A stretch of DNA of 64,000 bases from JAWXBA01 sp048499805 (GCA_048499805.1 JASNZF010000005.1:310001-374000), one strand, 5' to 3'. Shown: positions 1 through 8,949, counted from the stretch's first letter. Translations and numbers: made by a program. The notes: generated from the letters alone by a model not told the origin.

Positions 1-704
1 ACGTCCACGCCCACGATCCAGATCATGTTGGCGTCGAACCCCCAGACCCGGAGCAGGGTGTTGCCGGTCGGCACCGTCACCCGGGTCCAGGTGGACCCGT
101 CGTACCGGACCACCACCCCGGCGGAGCCGACGGCGTAAACGTTGGTGCGATCACTCCCCCAGATCGAGGTGAGCGTCACCGTGGCGGGCACCGATTCCGG
201 GGTCCAGGTCACCCCGCCGTCGACGGTGTGGAGGATGGTCCCGCGCTGGCCCGCCGCCCAGCCCTCGAGCGGCGACGCCATCCAGATTCCGAGGAAGGTC
301 ACGTCGGTCGCCGCGCTGCTGCTCAGTTCCCAGGCGGGGACTGCCATCGGCGCGGGCGCCACCGCGACCACCATCCGGGCCCTGATCCCGTCGACCGTCG
401 CGGTGATGATCGCCGTCCCGCTGCCGGTCGCGGTAACCACCCCGGTGCTCGAAACCGTCGCGACATCGCTGGCCGAACTGCTCCAGGCGGCGGGGCGATC
501 GTGGACCGCCACGCTGTCGCGGTCGAAGGCGACGGCATCGAGGGATAGCGAGGCGCCGGGCCGCAGGTAAGCGGTGGCCGGGATGATGGCGGCGCTGGCG
601 GTCACTCCCGAGGGCCCGGGAGAGGTGGGACCGTCGCCACATCCCGCAAGAGCGGCCAGCAGCACCGCCGCGAGGGTGATGGTCCGCCGCCGTGGCCCGC
701 TCAT
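1..704 (-). CDS. Lipoprotein with BIG2 Ig-like domain and YCF48/BNR-type repeats (C-terminus beyond window)
   Basis: Reading the minus strand from an ATG at 704 gives about 234 codons open to the window edge, so the C-terminus is missing. The N-terminus is a type II signal peptide with lipobox LAGC (Cys22). Residues about 35-120 look like a bacterial Ig-like BIG2 domain (LRPGASLSLDAVAFD, then DVATVSSTGVVTATGSGTA). From about residue 130 there are YCF48/BNR-like propeller motifs (GWAAGQRGTILHTVDGGVTW; NVYAVGSAGVVVRYDGSTW). This suggests a surface or periplasmic protein; the function is unknown. The start overlaps the stop of the upstream dehydrogenase by 4 bases (ATGA), so the two genes are probably translationally coupled. 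The domain reading is by eye; the frame is secure because it is continuous and has a coherent lipoprotein start. Confidence 0.8.
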   Translation of the reverse strand, partial: MSGPRRRTITLAAVLLAALAGCGDGPTSPGPSGVTASAAIIPATAYLRPGASLSLDAVAFDRDSVAVHDRPAAWSSSASDVATVSSTGVVTATGSGTAIITATVDGIRARMVVAVAPAPMAVPAWELSSSAATDVTFLGIWMASPLEGWAAGQRGTILHTVDGGVTWTPESVPATVTLTSIWGSDRTNVYAVGSAGVVVRYDGSTWTRVTVPTGNTLLRVWGFDANMIWIVGVD

Positions 705-1573
705 GGTCGCCGCTCCCCGAAGCGCCGGAGCACCGCCAGCATCATCCGGTCACGCATCCGGTCCGGGAGCAGGGTCCCGAGGAGCACCCGCAGCCGGGCC
801 TGCTTCCCCACGACATACCGGGTCCGTGGCTCGGGCGAGAGCGCCGCGTCCTGCACCGCGTCGGCCACCACCTCGGCAGGCGAGGCCCGGGCCACCGCGG
901 GAAGCAGGATCCGGCGCATCGCCTCCATCGACCGGCCATACAGGTGGACGGCCTCGGGCGGGAACTCCGCCTGCATCGCCATGGCGTCGGCTTCGCTCTT
1001 GGACCAGATCGGGGTCTGGATCACCCCGGGCTCGATCAGGATCACCTCGATCCCCCAGGGCGCAAGTTCCACCCGCAGCGAGTCGGTGAGCCCCTCGAGC
1101 GCATGCTTGGAGGCCGCGTACGCCCCGACGAACGGGTTGGCGACGAGACCGGAAATGGAGCCGATGTTGATGATCCGGCCGCGGGCCGTGCGGATCATGG
1201 GCAGGAACGCCTGGGTCACGCCGAGGAGGCCCACGACGTTGACTTCCTGGACCCGGCGGAAGACCTCCAGGGGAAGGAACTCCAGTGGCCCGGCTGCCGC
1301 GATCCCGGCATTGTTGACGAGGATGTCGAGGCCGCGGTCGCCCACCTCCGCCGCGACCGCTTCCCGGGCCGCCGCCACCTCCTCCGGCCGGGTGACGTCA
1401 AGCTGCAGCGCGCGGATCCGCCCATCTCCCGCTGCCTCCACGCGGCTCGCATCGGCCGCCGTGCGCACCCCCGCGAGCACCCGGTAGCCCAGCCGTGCCA
1501 GTCGCTCGGCGGAGACAAAGCCGATGCCGGTGGAGGCCCCGGTGATCAGCGCAGTCGGGAGGGAGGAAGACAT
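701..1573 (-). CDS. Short-chain dehydrogenase/reductase (classical SDR)
   Basis: A 290-residue NAD(P)-dependent oxidoreductase of the classical SDR family, predicted cytoplasmic. It has the cofactor glycine motif TGASTGIG (residues 11-18), the NNAG structural motif (87-90), catalytic Ser near 139-141 and YxxxK (Tyr152, Lys156). The C-terminal extension with substrate-loop text VILIEPGVIQTPIW resembles 11-beta-hydroxysteroid/retinol dehydrogenase-like SDRs that act on lipophilic alcohols or ketones. The real substrate cannot be told from sequence. Its stop overlaps the start of the downstream lipoprotein by 4 bases. The spacer upstream of its start is filled by octamer and heptamer repeats, so the promoter, if local, lies inside or before them. 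Confidence 0.93.
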   Translation of the reverse strand: MSSSLPTALITGASTGIGFVSAERLARLGYRVLAGVRTAADASRVEAAGDGRIRALQLDVTRPEEVAAAREAVAAEVGDRGLDILVNNAGIAAAGPLEFLPLEVFRRVQEVNVVGLLGVTQAFLPMIRTARGRIINIGSISGLVANPFVGAYAASKHALEGLTDSLRVELAPWGIEVILIEPGVIQTPIWSKSEADAMAMQAEFPPEAVHLYGRSMEAMRRILLPAVARASPAEVVADAVQDAALSPEPRTRYVVGKQARLRVLLGTLLPDRMRDRMMLAVLRRFGERRP

Positions 1574-1593
1574 GCTGGAATGTACCGGAAAGG

Positions 1594-1612
1594 AGCGAGA
1601 AGGGAGAAGCGG
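1594..1612. repeat. Short purine-rich heptad stretch upstream of the SDR gene
   Basis: The top strand reads GAGAAGGGAGAAGC preceded by AGGAGC. Its complement contains TTCTCCCTTCTCGCTCCT (18 bases), which is also found at the right end of the repeat array at 15416-15485. It is therefore a fragment of the same heptad family, lying just before the octamer array. Confidence 0.6.
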
Positions 1613-1670
1613 GTCGGCGGGTCGGCGGGTCGGCGGGTCGGCGGGTCGGCGGGTCGGCGGGTCGGCGGGT
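1613..1670. repeat. Octamer tandem array, unit GTCGGCGG, about 7 copies
   Basis: Seven perfect head-to-tail copies of GTCGGCGG plus two bases, lying in the spacer between the SDR start (1573) and the metzincin gene stop (1789). Every copy supplies a GGG run 8 bases from the next, so the top strand could in principle form a G-quadruplex with 5-base loops. It is not inside a gene. Related octamers occur at 11608-11628 and 38625-38680. Confidence 0.9.
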
Positions 1671-1712
1671 CCGAAGATGCTGCACCTGCCACGGAATCGC
1701 CAACCCCCGACA

Positions 1713-1788
1713 CCCCTAGCCCCTAGCCCCTAGCCCCTAGTCCCTAGTCCAGAGTCCCTAGCCCCCAGCCCCAAATCCCCATTCCCTG
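1713..1788. repeat. Heptamer array, consensus CCCCTAG/TCCCTAG, about 11 units, ending at a stop codon
   Basis: Four perfect CCCCTAG units are followed by degenerate heptads (TCCCTAG, TCCAGAG, CCCCCAG, CCCCAAA, TCCCCAT). The array runs without a gap into the TAG stop of the minus-strand metzincin gene (1789-1791). In that gene's transcript the 3' UTR therefore begins with G-rich heptads. The same heptad subfamily recurs at 61707-61741. Confidence 0.9.
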
Positions 1789-4700
1789 CTACCTCACCCC
1801 CACCTGCTTTCGCACCACGCGCACCCCGTCCGAGAGCTGGATGTCGAGCTGGCTGGCGTTGGAGAAGAGGGTGACCGCCCCGCCGCGGGCAAACGACAGG
1901 ATCTCGCCCGTGGCGGCGTCGCGAACCAGGGCCATCGGGTGCCGGCTGGCATCCCAGGTCACCTGGCGCCGGCCGGGAATCGGCATCTGGGCTACCGGGT
2001 CGGCCGCGACCGGTGCGCCCGGCAGGGTGGCCCTGCTGGTGGCGCCCCCGGGGCCCGAGACGACCAGCGTCGCGACCCGGTCGAGGGTGGCCGCGCCGAG
2101 CGGCAGGACGATCGCGAAGTGCTCCTCGACGCCGCCCGGCAGGTCGGCGACTTCCTGGGGCGCAAAGCTCTGGCTGAAGACCAGGCTTCCGGTAGCGTCG
2201 CGCCCCTCGACCCGCCAGGCGCCCCGGGTGGGGGGGGCCGCCGCGGTGGGCGCCACCCGGAACGCCGGCTCGAGCACCACGCCACCGGGAGTCACCCGGC
2301 CCCAGACCAGGAGGCCGTCGTCGGGGCCGGCGCCGCCGCCGGCCGCCTGCGGTGCGCCGGTCGGGCTGCCGCTGCGGTAGTTGAGCACCGCGTTCCAGGT
2401 ATAGTCGCTCACCCATTCGTTTGGCGGGCAGTAGCCCATCAGGTCGAAGAAGGTCGTCGGCGGCTTGACCGCAAGTGTCCCGACATCGAGTCCCCAGGCC
2501 CCGATCTGGCCACCGGCATGAGGGTAGCTCGGGTCGGGGCCACCGGCGCCGCCGCAGGGTGCGTGCGAGCGGCCGAAGTTGTGTCCCAGCTCGTGGGCCA
2601 GGATCCGGGCCCGGCTCCCCGAGAAGTCCCAGCCGATCGCCGCCTTCGCGGTACTGGTGGGCTGGGAGGGGACGTACCCCATGCCGGCGATGCCGCTGGA
2701 ATAGCTGGTCTTGACCACGCCGTAGTAGTACCGTGAGCTGCCGTCGGTTGCGTTGCGGAGCGCCAGGATCTCGCTCAGGATGGTGCCCCAGGCCCCGTTG
2801 CCGTTGTTGCTCTGCAGCGCCGGCGCGTTGGTGGTGTAGGCGGCCCGGACATCGACATCGTGGGCACTGATCGGCATCGTCTTGAGGATGCTGGTCAGGA
2901 AGTCGTTCATGTTCCCGGTGGTGACGTTCCCCTGGAGCCCGTTCACCGACTGGAGCACGGGCACCAGGCGGATCTCGAAGGGCAGCAGGGTCCGCACCGC
3001 CACCGGCTGCGGCACGGCCGTCGCCGGATAGAAGTTGTCGCCCTCGTCCTGCTCCGGGATCGCCCCGCCCGGATCGACCTCGGTGAGGATCCGCGCCCCC
3101 GGCACGATCAGCGCGCCCGGCACCAGCACGTTCCAGGACGAGGTCAACGTCCCTTCGTTCACCGACTGGGTCACCGCCCCCGACCCCGCGTTGATCAGCC
3201 AGCTCTGCACCTCGGTGGCCCCGTGGTACAGGCGGGCACGCACCTGGGGGGTCACGGTGTTCGCCTCGTTCGCCACCACGAACACGCGCAGGTAGGCGTC
3301 CCGGCCCGCCACCAGTTCCACCCCATGGTCGAGCCGTTGCACCGCCTGGGTCAGGTACGCCCCGTCAATCCGGAGGTTGAAGGTGGTGGCCGGCACCAGC
3401 GCATACGCCACCGCGGCATTCACATTGCCGCCGGCGGTGATGGACACCACCTGCGAAGGCGGCGAGGCCGCCCAGGAATTCGGGCCGCTGGTCACCACCG
3501 CGCCGGTGATCGTCCAGCTCCCCGGGGCAAGGCCGCTGAGGGTCTGGCTGGCCGTCAGGTTGTGGCTCGCCCCGCCGGGCCCGCTCACGGTCACCGCCGC
3601 CAGGGTGCCGCCGGGAAGGCCACTGATCGTCACCGCCAGCGAACCGGTGGTGGGGGCGTAGCTCACCGCAACTGGAGCCGAAGCGCCGGCCGTCACCGTC
3701 ACGCTCGCGGTGGCCGGGGACGGCTGGTAGGTCGTGCCGCTGAGCGCCACAGCGGCGGCCGAGACCTGATAGGTGCCTGGCAGGAGTCCTGGCCAGCTCT
3801 GGCTGCCGGTGGCCGACGCGGAGAATCCGCCCGGACCGGTGATCGCAATGCTCGCACTGCCCGCCGGAACTCCCGTGACGGTGAGCGCGAGCGCACCGGT
3901 CCCCTGGCTGTAGGTGATGGTGGCCGCGGCAGAGCCGGAGACCACCTGCACCACCTGCGAGGGCGGTGCCGGGTTCCAGGTGTCACTGCCCGACACCACC
4001 GGCTGGGCGGCGATCGTGTACGACCCGGGCGTCAGGTTGCCAAGCGGCTGCGAGCCGGTGAGCCCCGCGGAGAAGCCCTGGGGACCCGTGACCGTCACCG
4101 CCGCGGATGCCCCACCGGGCACTCCGGCGACCGTGACCTGGAGCGATCCCGGTTGGAGCGCCCATGCCACGCCTGCGCTCGCGGTGGCACCCGCTGCCAG
4201 GGTCACCGATTGCGAAGCCGGTACCGGATTCCACTGGAGGCCTCCGCTCGAGACGGGCCCCGCCGTGATCGCGTACGATCCCGGAGCGAGGCCAGTCAGC
4301 ACCTCCGAGCCGGTGACGGGATGGGTGTAGCCATTCGGCCCGCTCACCTGGATGGAGGGTGCCAGGCCGTCGGGAAGCCCCGCGGTGGTGATCGACAGGT
4401 TGGCCGTCACCGGAGCCCACATGATGCTGGCCGATGCCGGGACCATCGAGGCCGCCACGCTCACCACCTGGGTCGGGGGCACGGCCCCCCAGCTCACCGA
4501 CCCGACTGCAAAGCCGGCCGCCGCGACCGTGTAGCTCCCTGGCGTCAGGCCGACCAGCGTGGTCGCACTGGTCACTGCCTGCGCGAAACCACCTGGCCCG
4601 GTCACCTGCACCGATGGTGTCCCACCCACCGGCACGCCGCCGAAGCTGATCGCCAGGCGGCCAGTGGCCAGGGCGTAGCTCACCGTGACGGTCGGGAGGG

Positions 4701-5283
4701 CCGTGCCCGCCTCCACCACCACCGGGTGCACGGCGATCCCCGGCTGGTACACCTCGCCCTGGATCTCGATCGGGGAGGCCACGATCTCGTAGCTGCCGGG
4801 CTGCAGCCCGGAGAGCGTGGTGGTGCCGACGAGGAGGGTGCTGAATCCCGCGGGACCGTTCACCACCACCGCTCCCGGGTGACCGGGGACCAGTCCGCCA
4901 ATGGCGACCTGAAGCGATCCGGTGGTCGCGGCATAGGTAATGGTGGCTGCCGCCGAGGTTCCCGAGCCGACGACACTGAAGAGGGTGCTGGTGGTCGCCG
5001 CCCACTGGTTACCCTGATGGGTGACGGCGGGTGCGGAGAGGGTGTAGGTACCGGGTGTCAGGCCGGCCAGGGTCTGGGAGGCGTCAAGCGTGGTGCTGTA
5101 CCCACCGGGGCCGGTCACCTGGACTCCCGGGAGGGCGCCCGCCGGCAATCCGGCGATCGTGACGACCAGCGTCCCGGGCTTGGCCGGGGCCAATCCCTCG
5201 GAGAGCACCCCGGGCTGGCACCCCGCAAGGAGGAGGGTCACTCCGAGCAGGACGCTCCCCGGCCCGGCGCCGCGGCCTATCAT
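1789..5283 (-). CDS. Secreted metzincin metalloprotease lipoprotein with seven Ig-like repeats
   Basis: About 1164 residues from an ATG at 5283, chosen because it is directly followed by a lipoprotein signal peptide (LLLAGC). An in-frame ATG at 5328 would add 15 residues. The first two thirds hold seven degenerate repeats of about 83-85 residues, each with a (V/L)GxPxG turn, a VTGPGG(F/Y) strand and a GLxPG(S/T)Y strand. They resemble carboxypeptidase-regulatory/PEGA-like beta-sandwiches. A CARDB-like segment follows. Near residue 895 is HELGHNFGRSH, the metzincin zinc site HExxHxxGxxH, with a Met-turn FDLMGYC about 45 residues later. The C-terminal 200 residues look like a beta-rich domain. 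Predicted outer-membrane-anchored endopeptidase on a long repeat stalk; substrate unknown. Its 3' end abuts a heptamer array. Confidence 0.88.
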   Translation of the reverse strand: MIGRGAGPGSVLLGVTLLLAGCQPGVLSEGLAPAKPGTLVVTIAGLPAGALPGVQVTGPGGYSTTLDASQTLAGLTPGTYTLSAPAVTHQGNQWAATTSTLFSVVGSGTSAAATITYAATTGSLQVAIGGLVPGHPGAVVVNGPAGFSTLLVGTTTLSGLQPGSYEIVASPIEIQGEVYQPGIAVHPVVVEAGTALPTVTVSYALATGRLAISFGGVPVGGTPSVQVTGPGGFAQAVTSATTLVGLTPGSYTVAAAGFAVGSVSWGAVPPTQVVSVAASMVPASASIMWAPVTANLSITTAGLPDGLAPSIQVSGPNGYTHPVTGSEVLTGLAPGSYAITAGPVSSGGLQWNPVPASQSVTLAAGATASAGVAWALQPGSLQVTVAGVPGGASAAVTVTGPQGFSAGLTGSQPLGNLTPGSYTIAAQPVVSGSDTWNPAPPSQVVQVVSGSAAATITYSQGTGALALTVTGVPAGSASIAITGPGGFSASATGSQSWPGLLPGTYQVSAAAVALSGTTYQPSPATASVTVTAGASAPVAVSYAPTTGSLAVTISGLPGGTLAAVTVSGPGGASHNLTASQTLSGLAPGSWTITGAVVTSGPNSWAASPPSQVVSITAGGNVNAAVAYALVPATTFNLRIDGAYLTQAVQRLDHGVELVAGRDAYLRVFVVANEANTVTPQVRARLYHGATEVQSWLINAGSGAVTQSVNEGTLTSSWNVLVPGALIVPGARILTEVDPGGAIPEQDEGDNFYPATAVPQPVAVRTLLPFEIRLVPVLQSVNGLQGNVTTGNMNDFLTSILKTMPISAHDVDVRAAYTTNAPALQSNNGNGAWGTILSEILALRNATDGSSRYYYGVVKTSYSSGIAGMGYVPSQPTSTAKAAIGWDFSGSRARILAHELGHNFGRSHAPCGGAGGPDPSYPHAGGQIGAWGLDVGTLAVKPPTTFFDLMGYCPPNEWVSDYTWNAVLNYRSGSPTGAPQAAGGGAGPDDGLLVWGRVTPGGVVLEPAFRVAPTAAAPPTRGAWRVEGRDATGSLVFSQSFAPQEVADLPGGVEEHFAIVLPLGAATLDRVATLVVSGPGGATSRATLPGAPVAADPVAQMPIPGRRQVTWDASRHPMALVRDAATGEILSFARGGAVTLFSNASQLDIQLSDGVRVVRKQVGVR

Positions 5284-5536
5284 GCCGACGAGCCGGTGTG
5301 GGAAATTGCCAGAATATCGACACTTCATCCGGTCATGCCCCACTCCGTACCATGACTGTAACATCTGGATAGACAACAGGTTGTGACACAGGTAATCGCC
5401 GCAAAACCCGAATCGATTGTCGGTTCCCTTGTCACTGAGCACGGAGCATGCCCGCCCGGCGCTGCCTTGCCAACCCGGCGGCGGGGTCGAATATTGGGGA
5501 GTTGCCCCCCTACATCTTCCGATTCCGGAGTCTCGA
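5284..5536. other. Divergent spacer, locally AT-rich, likely holds two promoters
   Basis: This 253-base spacer separates the metzincin lipoprotein (minus) from the aminotransferase-like gene (plus). The part around 5300-5420 is clearly less GC-rich than the neighbours. On the plus side an ATATTG at 5491 lies 46 bases before the GTG start, and GGAG with a 6-base gap precedes that start. I cannot assign -35 boxes. Confidence 0.4.
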
Positions 5537-6829
5537 GTGACCTCACGCCGCGACTTTCTCTCCGCGCTGGCCGGGGCCGGCGCCGCCCTGCCCGCCTTCC
5601 GCACCGATGCCTTCGCCCTGCTGGGGCGCGCCGAGACGATCGCCGGTGGACGGGCCCCGTCGGCGGTGGCCGACGACGAGCTCTACTGGAGCCAGATCCA
5701 GCGGGCCTTCGATGCCGACCGCACCATGGTCAACCTGAACAACGGGGGGGTCTCCCCCACCCCGTCGCACGTGCTCGAGGCGATGATCCGCGACCTCCGC
5801 TTCACCAATGAGCTCCCGGTGGAGCACATGTGGCGGGTGCTGGAGCCCCGGATCGAGAGCGTCCGGCGCGACCTGGCGCACGACTTCGGCTGCGACCCGG
5901 AGGAGCTCGCCATCACCAGGAACGCCTCCGAGGCGCTCGAGATCCTGATCTTCGGGCTCGACCTCAAGCCGGGTGACGAGGTGCTGGTCACCAACCAGAA
6001 CTACGGCCGGATGATCACCAGCTGGGAGCAGCGGGTCCGCCGCGACGGGATCGTCCTCAAGCAGGTGTCGTTCCCGGTGCCGCCCCCCTCGCAGGCCCAC
6101 CTGGTCGAGATCTTCCGGCAGGCGATCACCCCGCGTACCCGGGTGATCGAGGTCACCCACATCACCAACCTGACGGGGCACATCTTCCCGGTCCGCGAGA
6201 TCGTCGACATGGCCCGCCCGCTGGGGATCGAGGTCTTCGTCGACGGCGCCCACGCCTACGCCCACTTCCCGTTCACCCGCGACAGCCTCGGCGTGGACTA
6301 TTACGGCACCAGCCTGCACAAGTGGCTGCTGGCCCCGATCGGCACCGGCTTCCTCTACGTGCGCAAGGACAGGATCCCGGGACTCTGGCCGCTGATGGGC
6401 GCCAACAAGTCGCAGGATGCCGACATCCGCAAGTACGAGGAGATCGGCACCCATCCGGCGGCGAACCACAACGCCATCAACGCCGCGCTGGCCTTCCATC
6501 GGGGGATCGGGGTGGAGCGGAAGATCGCCCGGCTGCGCTACCTGCGGGATCGCTGGGCCAAGCGGCTGCTGGCCGAGAGCGACCGGGTGCGGGTGCTGAC
6601 GCCGCTGGACTCCCCGTGGGGCGGCGGCATCGGCAACTTCACGGTCACGGGCATGGACATGCCCAAGCTCGGCGGTTGGCTGATGTCCCAGCACCGGATC
6701 GTCACCACGCCGATTGTCCACGCGGAATACACCGGGATGCGGATCACGCCGAACGTCTACACCACCCCGGACGAGGTCGACCTGTTCGCGGACAAGGTGC
6801 TCGAGGCGATCCGGCGCGGCGTCGCCTGA
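5537..6829 (+). CDS. Tat-exported class V aminotransferase fold protein (isopenicillin N epimerase-like)
   Basis: 430 residues from a GTG at 5537. This start gives the twin-arginine signal SRRDFLSALAGAGAALPA, and GGAG lies 6 bases upstream; earlier in-frame starts would hide the signal. The body is a fold-type I PLP enzyme of the class V aminotransferase/cysteine desulfurase superfamily. It has ITRNASEALEILIFGL for phosphate binding, DGAHAYAHFPF (Asp near 239) and SLHKW with the predicted Schiff-base Lys262. The set of motifs is close to isopenicillin N epimerase-like proteins. Export by Tat fits a cofactor-loaded protein working in the periplasm. The substrate is unknown; neighbours give no pathway. 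It ends 10 bases from the convergent desaturase gene. Confidence 0.88.
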   Translation: MTSRRDFLSALAGAGAALPAFRTDAFALLGRAETIAGGRAPSAVADDELYWSQIQRAFDADRTMVNLNNGGVSPTPSHVLEAMIRDLRFTNELPVEHMWRVLEPRIESVRRDLAHDFGCDPEELAITRNASEALEILIFGLDLKPGDEVLVTNQNYGRMITSWEQRVRRDGIVLKQVSFPVPPPSQAHLVEIFRQAITPRTRVIEVTHITNLTGHIFPVREIVDMARPLGIEVFVDGAHAYAHFPFTRDSLGVDYYGTSLHKWLLAPIGTGFLYVRKDRIPGLWPLMGANKSQDADIRKYEEIGTHPAANHNAINAALAFHRGIGVERKIARLRYLRDRWAKRLLAESDRVRVLTPLDSPWGGGIGNFTVTGMDMPKLGGWLMSQHRIVTTPIVHAEYTGMRITPNVYTTPDEVDLFADKVLEAIRRGVA

Positions 6830-6839
6830 GCCCGGCGGC

Positions 6840-7964
6840 TCAGGCCGGGCGGAGCGCCACCCGGCTGGCGCGCTGCGCCTCGAGGGCCTCGCGCCCGAAC
6901 CGGCGCAGCATGGTGTAGTGCGAGCGCACGGCGGCGCGGAAGGTGGGCTGGCTGTTGTAGGCCACCCCGTGCCGCCGCGCCACCGCCTCCACGATCCGGC
7001 TGATGGCGGGATAGTGGGCGCTGCAGACCCGTGGAAAGAGGTGGTGCTCCACCTGGAAGTTCAGCCCACCCACGTACCACGAGAGCAGCCGGTTGCCGCG
7101 GGCGAAGTTCGAGGTCGTCTCCATCTCGTGCACCATCCAGGCCGCCTCCATCGCCCCCTGCTCGTCGGGCAGCGGGTGCTCGGTGCCCTCCACCACGTGC
7201 GCCAGCTGGAACACGATCCCGAGAATCATCCCCGCCGTCAGGTGCATCGCGAGGTACCCGATGGCGAACTGCCACCACGCCACGTCGAGCACCACCAGGG
7301 GCAGCACGATCGACCAGCCATAGTAGAGCGCCTTCATCAGCAGCATGCTCGCCACTTCCGCCCGGGGGTGCTTCTTGTTGGTGTAGGGGCCGAGGTCGCG
7401 CTGGAGGAAGTACTTGAAGTCCTTGACGAAGACCCAGAACAGCGTCGAGGTGCTGTAGGCCGCGAAGGCATAGATGTGCTGCCAGCGGTGGATCGGCTGC
7501 AGTGGCGCCTCGGGGGAGAGGCGCAGCAGCGGGGAGACCGAGAGGTCCTCGTCCACGCCGTGGATGTTGGTGTAGGTGTGGTGGATCACGTTGTGGGTGA
7601 TCTTCCACATGTACCCGTTGGCCCCGCAAAGGTCGAAGGTGAGACCCAGCACCCGGTTGACGACAGGAGAGCTGGAATAGGCGCCGTGCAGCGCGTCGTG
7701 GGAGACCGCGAAGCCGATCCCCGCCACTCCCACCCCCATCAGGATGGCCAGCCCCAGCATCGTCCACGCCCCGAACCCGCCCAGCAGGATCGCCAGGTAC
7801 AGTCCCGCCGTCCCCCCGAGGAGGAGGATGGTCTTGAGCTTCATGCCCGGCGTGGCCTTGTCAGACAGCCCCTGCGCCGTGAAGTAGGATTCCACCTCGC
7901 GCTTGACGTCTTCGGCAAAACGAGCGGCGTTCCGGCTCGGAAACGTTACGGCTCGGGTTCTCAC
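6840..7964 (-). CDS. Membrane fatty acid desaturase, front-end (delta-6-like) type
   Basis: 374 residues from a GTG at 7964; the longer reading upstream is low-complexity shadow sequence. Three histidine boxes of the membrane di-iron desaturases are present: HDALH (89-93), HNVIHH (124-129) and QVEHH (304-308). The Gln in the third box is typical of front-end desaturases and linoleoyl-CoA desaturases, as well as some mycobacterial DesA3-like enzymes. There is no N-terminal cytochrome b5 domain, so electrons must come from a separate donor. Hydrophobic segments lie at about 45-85 and 205-255. Predicted role: inserting a double bond into acyl chains of membrane lipids. The donor and regiospecificity cannot be read from sequence. 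Confidence 0.92.
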   Translation of the reverse strand: MRTRAVTFPSRNAARFAEDVKREVESYFTAQGLSDKATPGMKLKTILLLGGTAGLYLAILLGGFGAWTMLGLAILMGVGVAGIGFAVSHDALHGAYSSSPVVNRVLGLTFDLCGANGYMWKITHNVIHHTYTNIHGVDEDLSVSPLLRLSPEAPLQPIHRWQHIYAFAAYSTSTLFWVFVKDFKYFLQRDLGPYTNKKHPRAEVASMLLMKALYYGWSIVLPLVVLDVAWWQFAIGYLAMHLTAGMILGIVFQLAHVVEGTEHPLPDEQGAMEAAWMVHEMETTSNFARGNRLLSWYVGGLNFQVEHHLFPRVCSAHYPAISRIVEAVARRHGVAYNSQPTFRAAVRSHYTMLRRFGREALEAQRASRVALRPA

Positions 7965-8061
7965 GGGGTCTCGATTGTGGTGGTGGGCGGTGCGAGGCCG
8001 ACCCGGTCCCGGGGGGGGCGAGCACCTGATGGAAGGTGCCCGCCGGGGGCCGGAAGCACAA

Positions 8062-8085
8062 GGGCCGGCGCATTGGCGCCGGCCC
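8062..8085 (-). terminator. Perfect GC hairpin after the double-cupredoxin gene
   Basis: GGGCCGGCGC, loop ATTG, GCGCCGGCCC: a 10-bp perfect stem 34 bases past the stop of the minus-strand gene at 8119. No U-tract follows, so it is a terminator only by position and stability. Confidence 0.6.
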
Positions 8086-8118
8086 CCGGGCAGGAAATGT
8101 GGGGAATTCCTCAGGATC

Positions 8119-8949
8119 TCACTGGATCGTGAACTGCCGCGCCATCCCGTGGTGGGTGTGCATCTTGCCGTCCGCTGCGTCCGGCACGAAGCACAGCAGT
8201 CCATACTCGCCGGGGGTCAGGGTGACGGTGATCCAGTTGCGCGCCCCCGGCGCCATGCCGGCCACGCCACCCATCGGGGTCGCCGGGGGCGGACCGGCCA
8301 CGGTGCCGGCCTCCATCTGGTCGACGTAGCTCACCATGTCCTGGACCGTGGCCCCCTCGTTCAGCCGAACCAGCAGCACCTCGTGGGCCTGGGCACCCGT
8401 GTTCTCGATCCGGATCGTGTGGGTGCCCGCCGTGAGCGGGGTCGAGAGATCGAAATCGTATTCCCGGAGCGTCATCACCACCTGGGCGGCCGGTTCCGCC
8501 GCCGGCGCGCTCGAGGGAACCACCGTGAACGCCTTCGCCATCCCCTTGGCGACGTGCGGCATCCCATCCGGGGCCGGCACGAAGCAGAGCATCGCCCACG
8601 CCCCGGGCTCCAGCACGACGGTGGCCTCGCTGGCGCCACCGGGCGCCACGGGATTCGGGCCCCCGGCGAAGTGGGCCCACGCGGGAGGCGGGGCATCTGG
8701 CGGTGCAGCGAGGAACTCCTCCAGGGTGTGCCCCTCGTCGAACCGGACCAGGGAGATATGGTGCAGCTCCGCGCCCGCCATCTCCATCCGGAAGGTGGTC
8801 GCCCCGGCCGACAGGGTGTCCGGACCGGCGAAGGCGTACTCCGAGGCGGTGAAGACCGCCACGGGGGGCGCCGTCAGGACCGGCATCTCGGTGTCCGCGG
8901 CGGGGGCGCACGCAGCAACCGCGAGGAGCACAGCAGGCAATCTCCGCAT
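8119..8949 (-). CDS. Lipoprotein with two cupredoxin-like domains, both with complete type 1 copper ligands
   Basis: 276 residues with a short signal peptide ending in AACAP (possible lipidation Cys14). The protein is an internal duplication of an about 120-residue beta-sandwich. Domain 1 has His in ELHHI and domain 2 His in QAHEV. Both carry the later triad: LCFVPAPDGMPHVAKGM and LCFVPDAADGKMHTHHGM, giving Cys, His and Met in the order expected for a blue-copper site. It may carry electrons or bind copper in the periplasm; no partner oxidase is adjacent. Transcribed minus, 56 bases after its paralogue at 9006-9911, so probably one operon. Assignment as cupredoxin is by pattern; overall similarity to plastocyanin is low. 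Confidence 0.72.
   Translation of the reverse strand: MRRLPAVLLAVAACAPAADTEMPVLTAPPVAVFTASEYAFAGPDTLSAGATTFRMEMAGAELHHISLVRFDEGHTLEEFLAAPPDAPPPAWAHFAGGPNPVAPGGASEATVVLEPGAWAMLCFVPAPDGMPHVAKGMAKAFTVVPSSAPAAEPAAQVVMTLREYDFDLSTPLTAGTHTIRIENTGAQAHEVLLVRLNEGATVQDMVSYVDQMEAGTVAGPPPATPMGGVAGMAPGARNWITVTLTPGEYGLLCFVPDAADGKMHTHHGMARQFTIQ

Noticed and set aside
2860..5355. 831-codon plus-strand open frame
   Set aside because: It is antisense to the repeat region of the metzincin lipoprotein. Its product is Arg/Gly/His-rich without any domain, as expected for shadow frames in GC-rich DNA.
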